NCBI GenBank assembly: GCA_015222595.1
Contig: JADFVP010000129.1
Location: forward strand, 1-13,475
Direction of reading: 5' to 3'
Length of the DNA stretch: 13,475 nucleotides
Origin: Pseudomonadota bacterium
GTDB taxonomy: Bacteria; Desulfobacterota; GWC2-55-46; JADFVP01
The translations under genes and the position numbers were made by a program. Shown in pieces: positions 1 to 6,004 of the stretch (the stretch's first letter is position 1; the number at the start of each line of letters is the position of its first letter). The notes under the pieces are model-generated. The model was not told the DNA's origin. It saw only the letters and a program-made list of their open reading frames with translations, and did not search any database.

Positions 1-3
1 AAT

Positions 4-80
<77 letters not shown>

Positions 81-117
81 ACATAAAAAAAATATTCAGA
101 TAGTTTGGAGTATAAGA

Positions 118-477
118 TCAATCGGCAAGAATCTTCTGAAGGCTCTTCAAATCTTTCGTGATCGACTTCATCGCCTTAGAGTACTTATCGTCAGGAAACT
201 CAATGCCGAGCTGGTTCTTGGCCCTTGCCTCCTTCTGAATCTGCCGTATCCGCTTCTTGGCTCCTTCGAGCGTATACTTCTCTTTATACAGCAGCCTCTT
301 TATCTCAAGTATCAGGTTAACATCGCCACGGCTGTAGACCCTCTGCTTGGTAAGCGACTTCTTCGGACTGATTATCTTGAACTCCGACTCCCAGTACCTC
401 AAGACATACGGCTTTACGCTGGTAAGGCTGGCCACCTCACCAATCTTGAAGTATAACTTTTCGGGAATCTGTGCCAT
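118..477 (-). CDS. MerR-family transcriptional regulator, small, IHF-linked type
   Basis: This 119-residue protein has a MerR-type winged-helix DNA-binding domain at about residues 8-80. The helix-turn-helix reads IGEVASLTSVKPYVLRYWE, followed by a wing with QRVYSRGDV and the helix EIKRLLYKEKYTLEGAKKRI. The remaining 40 residues are charged and helical, with no cysteine cluster or recognisable ligand domain, so it probably binds DNA as a dimer without a metal effector. Genes of this type are commonly found directly after ihfA in deltaproteobacteria (recollection, not searched). The ATG has no visible Shine-Dalgarno, and the likely promoter (490-518) would start transcription only a few bases upstream, which suggests a near-leaderless mRNA. 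The target is unknown. Confidence 0.88.
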   Translation of the reverse strand: MAQIPEKLYFKIGEVASLTSVKPYVLRYWESEFKIISPKKSLTKQRVYSRGDVNLILEIKRLLYKEKYTLEGAKKRIRQIQKEARAKNQLGIEFPDDKYSKAMKSITKDLKSLQKILAD

Positions 478-489
478 AAACTGACCGGG

Positions 490-518
490 ATTATCTGATT
501 AGAAATGAAACGCTTCAA
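490..518 (-). promoter_or_regulatory. Candidate sigma-70 promoter for the MerR-type gene
   Basis: On the minus strand TTGAAG (513-518) is followed after exactly 17 nt by GATAAT (490-495). These match the -35 and -10 consensus at 4/6 and 5/6. The predicted start would fall about 5 nt before the ATG at 477. Confidence 0.5.
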
Positions 519-581
519 TGCGCCGAGCGCCACCGATCTGAAAGATAAGTTCGAGTCCAATAAAAGGTAGTACCAGTTGTT

Positions 582-638
582 AAAAAAATAAGGAGTCTAC
601 TGTGCAACACGGCCGCCATAGGCTAACCGACTGCACAG
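582..638 (-). terminator. Possible terminator after ihfA
   Basis: Downstream of ihfA the minus strand holds CTGTGCA (632-638) and its exact complement TGCACAG (600-606), with a further CGG/CCG pairing inside a 25-nt loop. A run of seven T follows at 582-588. The T-run starts 11 nt after the stem instead of immediately, so this is a weak candidate for the end of the thrS-ihfA operon. Confidence 0.35.
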
Positions 639-661
639 CCTGCCACAAGAGTACGCCTCGC

Positions 662-970
662 CTACGCCTGTGGCTCAGTTGGTGCGGCGTCGGCCTTTGC
701 GTTAATCGATTTCTTGAGAAGCTGGCTAGCCTTAAAGGTCATAACCTTTCTCTCATCGATCGTAATCTCCCCACCGGTCTGCGGGTTGCGTCCTCTGCGT
801 GCCCGCTTCTGGCGTACGGAAAAGTTACCGAAACCGGATATCTTAACCTTTTCACCCTCTTCGAGAGTCTCCTTCAAGGACTCGAATATCCTCTCGATAA
901 CAGCCGCCACGTCCTTCTTTGAATATCCAACCTTTTCGTAAATAATTTCTACAATATCCGCCTTTGTCAT
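662..970 (-). CDS. ihfA: Integration host factor subunit alpha
   Basis: This 102-residue protein belongs to the HU/IHF family, close to the usual length of about 100. It would pair with IHF beta to bend DNA sharply in recombination, replication and sigma-54 transcription. The helical dimerisation half (MTKADIVEIIYEKVGYSKKD to about residue 45) is followed by the signature KISGFGNFSVRQK. The beta-arm then reads GRNPQTGGEITI, with the proline that intercalates between base pairs, and the protein ends in the usual basic MTFKASQLLKKSIN plus a short acidic tail. I chose the ATG at 970 because it has a G-rich ribosome-binding site and matches the family N-terminus. A longer frame reaches 1039 but overlaps pheT. 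The gene lies 40 nt after pheT, the classic proteobacterial arrangement. Assignment as alpha and not HU rests mainly on this location. Confidence 0.92.
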   Translation of the reverse strand: MTKADIVEIIYEKVGYSKKDVAAVIERIFESLKETLEEGEKVKISGFGNFSVRQKRARRGRNPQTGGEITIDERKVMTFKASQLLKKSINAKADAAPTEPQA

Positions 971-1010
971 ACTTCCCCCCTGACAAATTTGAGAATACCG
1001 GGCTTGAAAA

Positions 1011-3461
1011 TCAAGACCCATCTCCGCGTATCTCAGCACCGAACCGAGTACTTAACTCACTCTGTACTTTAGAATGCACCGCGTCTACTTCTGCCTGCTT
1101 TAACGTTCCATCAATACTTCTATACTTTACCCTCAAAGCTATGGAACGAGAGCCCTCTGGGATTTCGCTACCACAGTATACATCAAACAAGTCAACCTTT
1201 TCAATAAGTTTTGTGTCTATCTTCTCAATAGAAGTGAGAATATCAGAGTAAGGGACCTCGGACTTTACGATAAATGCCACATCCCTTACAGAACCCGGAT
1301 ACCGCGCCAGCGGACGGTACTTCTTCTTTGATGAAGAGACTGCGGCCATCGCCTCAATATCGAGCTCAAAAATATAGGCCGGTTTAGGAAGGTCGTACCT
1401 GCTCTGTATCTCCGGGTGTATCTCTCCAAGACTACCGGCAAGAGCTGAACCTAGCGTAATAGCGGCGGATTTTCCCGGATGGAAGAGCCTTGCATCGGCC
1501 TCGCCAACGCTCGAAAGGCGCATAGGGCTACGTACACCCACTCCCTCTAAAACCCTCTCAACTATACCTTTTATGTCATAAAAATCAACCCACTCTTTAG
1601 GATAGTTCCAGGCCATACTCCATCTCGGGCCGTAGAGCACTCCTGCGACCTTCCATCTCTGGGTCGGTAAAGAGTCTGTAGAGTCTCCTTCTTCTCCAGC
1701 GTCAGTAGCTTTTAAGGTAAAGACCGGGGCCACCTCAAAGAACGCGGCCTCTTCATTTTTCACCTGCAAATTGCGGCGCAAGGTCTCTAAAAGAGAGGGC
1801 ATCAGGCTGCGGCGCATAACCGACTGTTCGGCGCTCAGCGGGTTCATGATCTCGAGCGCCGGAGCGCCCTCCGTGCCGGTTACGTTAAATTCATCTTTAG
1901 AGACGAAAGAGTAGTTGAGCGCCTCGGCCATACCGGCCCCTGAAAGCACCTCTGTTATCTGCCTCTTGATACCGAGCAGCGGGCTGACTCCACCGGGTAC
2001 GAGCCCTGCTACGGGCAGCGTGGTCGGAATATTGTCGTATCCGAAGAGGCGCGCAGCCTCTTCGAGCAGATCTTCCTCTATAAGAATATCTCTTCTGTAG
2101 CTGGGAGGCGTAACCTCTATGCCCGTTGCTTCGAACTCCTTCTTCTTGGCCACGCCCATGCCGAGTCTCTTTAGTACTGATGCCATCTCGTCCGGGTCTA
2201 TCGGTATGCCGAGCAGCGCCTCTGCGCGCGGTACCCTGAAGAGCAACGGCTCTGCAACGTACTTTTCAGGATAGAGATCTACCCTTCCCTTGGCTACCGT
2301 TCCGCCTGCGATCTCAAGTATCAGCGCTGCAGCTCTGTCTAGCGCCTCGGTAACGGCGTCTATGTCTACACCGCGCTCAAACCTGTATGAAGAGTCGGAC
2401 GAAAGCCCAAGCGCCTTCGACGCGCGCCTGACCGAGGTCGGTATAAAGTAGGCGGATTCAAGAAGCACACGAGTGGTCGAGTCCGAAACTTCGCTTGCCT
2501 TGCCGCCCATTATGCCTGCAACCGCCACAGGAGTTGACTCGTCTGCTATTACGCAGACGCTCTCAGGCAGAGTTCGCTCAACGTTATCGATGGTCTCTAT
2601 CGTCTCGCCGCCCCTGGCATTGCGCACAACTATCTTGGCGCCACCAATTTTGTCGAGATCGAATGCATGAAGGGGTTGGCCGAGTTCGAGGAGTACGTAG
2701 TTGGTTATGTCTACAATATTATTTACTGAGCGAAGCCCGTTGGTCTCAAGACGTCTGACTATGTAGTCCGGGGTCGGCCCCACTGCTACGCCCTCTATTA
2801 CGCGCGCCGAGTACCGCGTACACGGCGCGCCCTCTTCAATAGAGACCTGCACGAGTCCGTCAACCGAAGGGCCGGTCTCTTCGACCGTGCCGGCAGTATA
2901 GGTGAAGGTTGCGTCCGTTACTGCGGCAACCTCGCGCGCAAGCCCGCGCATGGAGAGCAGGTCGGGCCTGTTGGGCGTAATGCCGGCGTCGAGTATGAAG
3001 TCCTGCAGTCCGAGCACGTCTAGCGCGTCGAGCCCTATAGGAGTATCGGATGGAAGGATCATTATCCCGTCGGACTCTTTCGCAATACCGAGTTCTACCT
3101 CGGAGCACATCATGCCGTTGCTCTCTACTCCGCGTATCTTCGATCTCTTTATCTTAAAGTCTCCGGGAAGGCGCGCGCCATGCACGGCGAGTACGACCTT
3201 GTCGCCGGGCTTCATGTTCTTCGCGCCACAGACTATTTTCAGCGTGCCGTCCGCTGTATTGACGTCGCAGAGACTTAGCTTGTCGGCGTTAGGGTGCGGC
3301 TCAATTGTAGCGACCTCGGCTGTAACAACACCAGAGATACCGCCCGAAAGATCCGTTACAGTCTCTATCTCGGTGCCGGTAATAGTGAGCCGGTCAGAGA
3401 GAGAATGCACCTCATCCAAACCATCAACAAACTCTTTTAACCAGTTGTAACTGAATAACAT
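1011..3461 (-). CDS. pheT: Phenylalanyl-tRNA synthetase beta subunit
   Basis: This 816-residue protein is close to the usual length of about 800. As the beta chain of the alpha2-beta2 class II synthetase it binds and proofreads tRNA-Phe. It starts with the MLFSYNWLKEFVDG motif. An EMAP-II-like OB fold follows at about residues 39-148 (PHPNADKLSLCDV, CGAKNMKPGDKV, IRGVESNGMMCSE). The B3/B4 editing module comes next (NRPDLLSMRGLAREVAA, YSARVIEGVAVGPTP), then the B5 and catalytic-like core (NPLSAEQSVMRRSLMPSLL). The C-terminal ferredoxin-fold anticodon-binding domain starts near YPGSVRDVAFIV. The ATG at 3461 has AAGGG 9 nt upstream. It is separated from pheS by 169 bp, unusually far for this pair. 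No truncation or frameshift is visible. Confidence 0.97.
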   Translation of the reverse strand: MLFSYNWLKEFVDGLDEVHSLSDRLTITGTEIETVTDLSGGISGVVTAEVATIEPHPNADKLSLCDVNTADGTLKIVCGAKNMKPGDKVVLAVHGARLPGDFKIKRSKIRGVESNGMMCSEVELGIAKESDGIMILPSDTPIGLDALDVLGLQDFILDAGITPNRPDLLSMRGLAREVAAVTDATFTYTAGTVEETGPSVDGLVQVSIEEGAPCTRYSARVIEGVAVGPTPDYIVRRLETNGLRSVNNIVDITNYVLLELGQPLHAFDLDKIGGAKIVVRNARGGETIETIDNVERTLPESVCVIADESTPVAVAGIMGGKASEVSDSTTRVLLESAYFIPTSVRRASKALGLSSDSSYRFERGVDIDAVTEALDRAAALILEIAGGTVAKGRVDLYPEKYVAEPLLFRVPRAEALLGIPIDPDEMASVLKRLGMGVAKKKEFEATGIEVTPPSYRRDILIEEDLLEEAARLFGYDNIPTTLPVAGLVPGGVSPLLGIKRQITEVLSGAGMAEALNYSFVSKDEFNVTGTEGAPALEIMNPLSAEQSVMRRSLMPSLLETLRRNLQVKNEEAAFFEVAPVFTLKATDAGEEGDSTDSLPTQRWKVAGVLYGPRWSMAWNYPKEWVDFYDIKGIVERVLEGVGVRSPMRLSSVGEADARLFHPGKSAAITLGSALAGSLGEIHPEIQSRYDLPKPAYIFELDIEAMAAVSSSKKKYRPLARYPGSVRDVAFIVKSEVPYSDILTSIEKIDTKLIEKVDLFDVYCGSEIPEGSRSIALRVKYRSIDGTLKQAEVDAVHSKVQSELSTRFGAEIRGDGS

Positions 3462-3535
3462 TTATCAGAACCCTTAAAAGATAAAGTGTGGCTTCACATC
3501 AATAAGCAGGCTGAGTATTTAGTCCAAGAAGAGCG

Positions 3536-3581
3536 AAAAAAAACAGCCTTTAATATACAGATTGTAGTTTAGTACCGACAA
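3536..3581 (-). promoter_or_regulatory. Possible internal promoter and T-tract ahead of pheT
   Basis: On the minus strand TTGTCG (3576-3581) is followed by an 18-nt spacer and TATATT (3552-3557), a 4/6 plus 5/6 match to sigma-70. Immediately downstream is AGGCTG and then eight T (3536-3543). CAATCT just upstream can pair with AGGCTG, leaving one mismatch and one wobble, so the same segment could instead act as a weak terminator or attenuator. The sequence does not decide between these readings. Confidence 0.3.
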
Positions 3582-3630
3582 ACAGACTGCTTGTCAGAAT
3601 TTAAGCCCTCTAAGGCGGTACCCGTTGGCC

Positions 3631-4653
3631 CTAGTATTGAGAGAGAAAGCGGATGTCGTTTTCGAAGAAGAGACGTATGTCGTCTATGCCGTATTTGAGC
3701 ATCGCTATGCGCTCTATGCCGAGTCCGAAGGCGAAGCCTGAGACCTTTTCCGGGTCGTACTTAACGGACTTGAAGACCTCCGGATGGATCATGCCGGCGC
3801 CCAAAACTTCGAGCCACCCGCTGCCCTTGCAGACCCTGCAGGTGGAGCTTTTACCTTTGCAGATAACGCAGCGGATATCTACCTCTGCGCTCGGTTCGGT
3901 AAAGGGGAAGAAGCTCGGGCGAAAACGCACCTCTATGCTGTCTCCGAAGAGAGAGTGGAGAAAGTGCGTGAGAACTCCCTTTAAGTTGCTGAAGGTAACG
4001 TTGGTGTCTACCATAAAACCCTCGACCTGATGGAACATCGGCGTGTGGGTTACGTCGGAGTCGCGGCGGTAGACCGTGCCGGGAGCTATGATGCGAAGCG
4101 GCGGCGGGTGCTCCTCCATTACGCGAATCTGTACCGGCGAGGTATGGGTTCTTAAGAGAACCTCTTCATTTATATAGAAGGTGTCTTGCATGTCGCGGGC
4201 CGGATGGTCGCGCGGGATGTTGAGCGCCTCGAAGTTGTAGTAGTCAATCTCGACCTCGGGCCCTTCGGCAATGCCGAAGCCCAAAGAGGCGAAGATGTCT
4301 TGAACCTCGTAGAGTGTTCTGGTGACTGGATGGATGGATCCGAGCGAGCGAGCGCGACCGGGGAGCGTAACGTCGAGCTTTTCGGTCTTTAGTCTCTCGG
4401 CCTGCTCTTCGGCATGGATGGCGCTGAGGCGCGAATCGATCTCGGTCTCAAGGCTCTGCTTGACGGTGTTGATGAACTCACCGGCGCGCTTTCTTTCGTC
4501 CACGGCCAGAGCGCCAAGCTCTTTGAAAAAGCCCTGCAACAACCCCTTGCGACCGAGATACTTCGACTTGACTCCGACCAAAGCGTCCTTTAAGCCAGTC
4601 TCCTCTATCTCGGCGCGGGCTTCGTTCAGGAGTTCTTCAAGCCTCTCCCTCAT
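3631..4653 (-). CDS. pheS: Phenylalanyl-tRNA synthetase alpha subunit
   Basis: This 340-residue catalytic subunit charges tRNA-Phe with phenylalanine. An N-terminal coiled-coil arm for tRNA (about residues 1-90, with the typical YLGRKGLL) leads into the class II aminoacylation core. Visible motifs are GSIHPVTRTLYEVQDIFASL, EIDYYNFEALNIPRDHPARD, RTHTSPVQIRVM, FRPSFFPFTEPSAEVDI (motif 2) and FGLGIERIAMLKYG (motif 3, about 309-322). Four cysteines at 262, 265, 272 and 275 (CxxC-x6-CxxC) suggest a zinc knuckle, which many bacterial PheS proteins carry. The ATG overlaps the rplT stop as ATGA, implying translational coupling. Its Shine-Dalgarno AAGGA (4666-4670) lies in a small CAAGG/CCTTG hairpin (4658-4671) that ribosomes finishing rplT would open. 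Confidence 0.97.
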   Translation of the reverse strand: MRERLEELLNEARAEIEETGLKDALVGVKSKYLGRKGLLQGFFKELGALAVDERKRAGEFINTVKQSLETEIDSRLSAIHAEEQAERLKTEKLDVTLPGRARSLGSIHPVTRTLYEVQDIFASLGFGIAEGPEVEIDYYNFEALNIPRDHPARDMQDTFYINEEVLLRTHTSPVQIRVMEEHPPPLRIIAPGTVYRRDSDVTHTPMFHQVEGFMVDTNVTFSNLKGVLTHFLHSLFGDSIEVRFRPSFFPFTEPSAEVDIRCVICKGKSSTCRVCKGSGWLEVLGAGMIHPEVFKSVKYDPEKVSGFAFGLGIERIAMLKYGIDDIRLFFENDIRFLSQY

Positions 4654-5009
4654 GCGGCAAGGCTTTCCTTGGCTATAGAGACAACGCGGGTGAATGCTGC
4701 GGGATCTTTAACGGCCATGTCTGCAAGAACCTTGCGGTCGAGCGCGACGTTGGCTTTCGTAAGCCCGTTGATGAGCCTCGAGTACGTAATGTCGTTGGCC
4801 CGTGCGGCTGCATTTATACGCGCTACCCAGAGGCGTCTGAACTCGCGCTTCTTGGTCTTACGGTGCGCATATGCGTAACAGAGCGCTCTGTCTACCGCCT
4901 CTGTGGCTATGCTGTATAGGTTGCCTCTGGCGCCCCTGTAACCTTTGGAAGCCTTCAGTACCTTTTTTCTCTTCTTGTTGGCGTGTACGCCCCTCTTTAC
5001 TCTTGGCAT
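4650..5009 (-). CDS. rplT: 50S ribosomal protein bL20
   Basis: This 119-residue basic protein is the expected length for bL20. It starts with MPRVKRGVHANKKRKKVLK and contains KGYRGARGNLYSIA and the RRLWVARINAAARANDITYS block. It is needed early in 50S assembly, binding 23S rRNA domain II. In E. coli and Bacillus it also represses its own operon, so the structured gaps flanking rpmI are worth noting. The ribosome-binding site AAAGGAG lies 9 nt before the ATG. The 3' end overlaps pheS by 4 nt. Confidence 0.98.
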   Translation of the reverse strand: MPRVKRGVHANKKRKKVLKASKGYRGARGNLYSIATEAVDRALCYAYAHRKTKKREFRRLWVARINAAARANDITYSRLINGLTKANVALDRKVLADMAVKDPAAFTRVVSIAKESLAA

Positions 5010-5092
5010 CTTGTACTGCTCCTTTCACAACTTTTTTTCAATAGGAATACAAATAGAACTATACGTCTACGGACGGTTCAGGCCATACCGGT

Positions 5093-5133
5093 CTCTTCTG
5101 TCAATTGACAAAAGAGCTCATGCCCTTGAGCCC
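5093..5133 (-). promoter_or_regulatory. Two overlapping hairpins in the rpmI-rplT gap
   Basis: Directly after the rpmI stop the mRNA can form GGGCTC/GAGCTC with an 8-nt loop (5114-5133, one G-U pair). It can alternatively form a 10-bp stem CTCTTTTGTC/GACAGAAGAG with the loop AATT (5093-5116, one G-U pair). The two share three bases (5114-5116), so full pairing of both is exclusive. There is no U-run right after the second stem, so it is not a standard terminator. A role in bL20 or bL35 control, or as an RNase site, is inference. Confidence 0.45.
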
Positions 5134-5331
5134 TTAGGCGTATGGAATCATTTTTCTTATGTTAGCCACATCGGCCTTGTCAACAAGGCAACCCTTGCCG
5201 AGCACGCGCTTGCGGTCGTTACCCTTGGGGGTCAGTATGTGTCTGAGACCCGATTTTCTGCGCTTTATCTTACCAGTGCCGGTCAGCTTGAAACGCTTGG
5301 CCGCACCCCTGTTGGTCTTTATCTTAGGCAT
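5134..5331 (-). CDS. rpmI: 50S ribosomal protein bL35
   Basis: This 65-residue, strongly basic protein is the family's usual length. It has the bL35 hallmark MPKIKTNRGAAKRFKLTGTG, then KIKRRKSGLRHILTPK and a C-terminus ending ADVANIRKMIPYA. It is a structural component of the large ribosomal subunit. It lies between infC and rplT as in nearly all bacteria, preceded by an AGAGGG ribosome-binding site. Gaps of 130 nt upstream and 124 nt downstream are longer than needed for spacing and carry repeats and hairpins. Confidence 0.98.
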   Translation of the reverse strand: MPKIKTNRGAAKRFKLTGTGKIKRRKSGLRHILTPKGNDRKRVLGKGCLVDKADVANIRKMIPYA

Positions 5332-5382
5332 CTGTACTACCCTCTCATTTACTTTGTCTGCATCTACTGCATTTATATAGAG

Positions 5383-5412
5383 AACCGGCCCCGTCTGTTA
5401 AACCGGCCCCGT
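5383..5412 (-). repeat. Two exact 12-bp direct repeats in the infC-rpmI gap
   Basis: On the minus strand ACGGGGCCGGTT occurs at 5401-5412 and again at 5383-5394, separated by 6 nt (18-bp period). A weaker related copy, GGGGCCTGTTC, lies at 5451-5461 next to the infC stop. The repeats contain the palindrome GGCC. They might be a protein or ribosomal-protein binding site. No function is established. Confidence 0.7.
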
Positions 5413-5461
5413 TCTTGTTATCAAATCCCGTTCGAAGAAATCGTCCATTTGAACAGGCCCC

Positions 5462-6004
5462 TTACTTTGCTGTTATCGGGGCGAGCATCATCGTCATGTT
5501 CCGGCCTTCGAGCCTCGGATGAGAATCTATGGTTGCTATCTCCTTCAGCTCTTCACCGACCCTGTTCAGTTTCTCTCTGCCGAGTTCGGTGTGCGTTATC
5601 TCGCGCCCACGGAACATAAGGATGACCTTCACCTTATTGCCGTCATTGAGGAACCGCTTGATGTTGCGCACCTTGAACTGAAAGTCGTGCTCGTCGGTCT
5701 TTACGCGAAACTTCATTTCCTTGACCAGAATTACCGTCTGCTTCTTCTTTGTCTCGCGCGCCTTTTTGGACATCTGGTACTTGTACTTACCATAGTCCAT
5801 AATACGGCACACGGGCGGCTTTGCAGTAGCAGAAACCTCGACAAGATCGAGCCCTTTATCTTCGGCCACGGTAATGGCGTCGGCGGTCTCCATAACTCCG
5901 AGCTGTTCGCCTTCGTCATCTACTACCCTTACCTGCGGTACCCTGATAAGTTCGTTAATCCTTACCTGAGGGGTTCTCTTCCCTCTTTCGTTATTCCTAG
6001 CTAT
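5462..6004 (-). CDS. infC: Translation initiation factor IF-3, probable AUA start
   Basis: IF-3 binds the 30S subunit, keeps 50S off and rejects wrong initiator tRNA and start codons. The N-domain contains RINELIRVPQVRVVDDEGEQ and GLDLVEVSATAKPPVCRIMDYGKYKY. The C-domain contains VKEMKFRVKTDEHDF, VKVILMFRGREITH and a final RNMTMMLAP. The first ATG (5893) would delete the first 37 residues, including conserved N-domain sequence. Further upstream there is no ATG, GTG or TTG in frame before a TGA at 6013-6011. I therefore place the start at the ATA 6004-6002, preceded at 9 nt by the G-rich Shine-Dalgarno GAGGGGG. This gives 180 residues, the E. coli length. The ATA overlaps the thrS stop as ATAG. 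Non-AUG starts are known for infC and mediate autoregulation. In-frame ATT or ATC codons further in are less likely alternatives because they lack that ribosome-binding site. Confidence 0.93.
   Translation of the reverse strand: MARNNERGKRTPQVRINELIRVPQVRVVDDEGEQLGVMETADAITVAEDKGLDLVEVSATAKPPVCRIMDYGKYKYQMSKKARETKKKQTVILVKEMKFRVKTDEHDFQFKVRNIKRFLNDGNKVKVILMFRGREITHTELGREKLNRVGEELKEIATIDSHPRLEGRNMTMMLAPITAK

Noticed and set aside
5462..5893. infC starting at the ATG 5893
   Set aside because: It would remove conserved IF-3 N-domain sequence that is clearly encoded upstream in frame.
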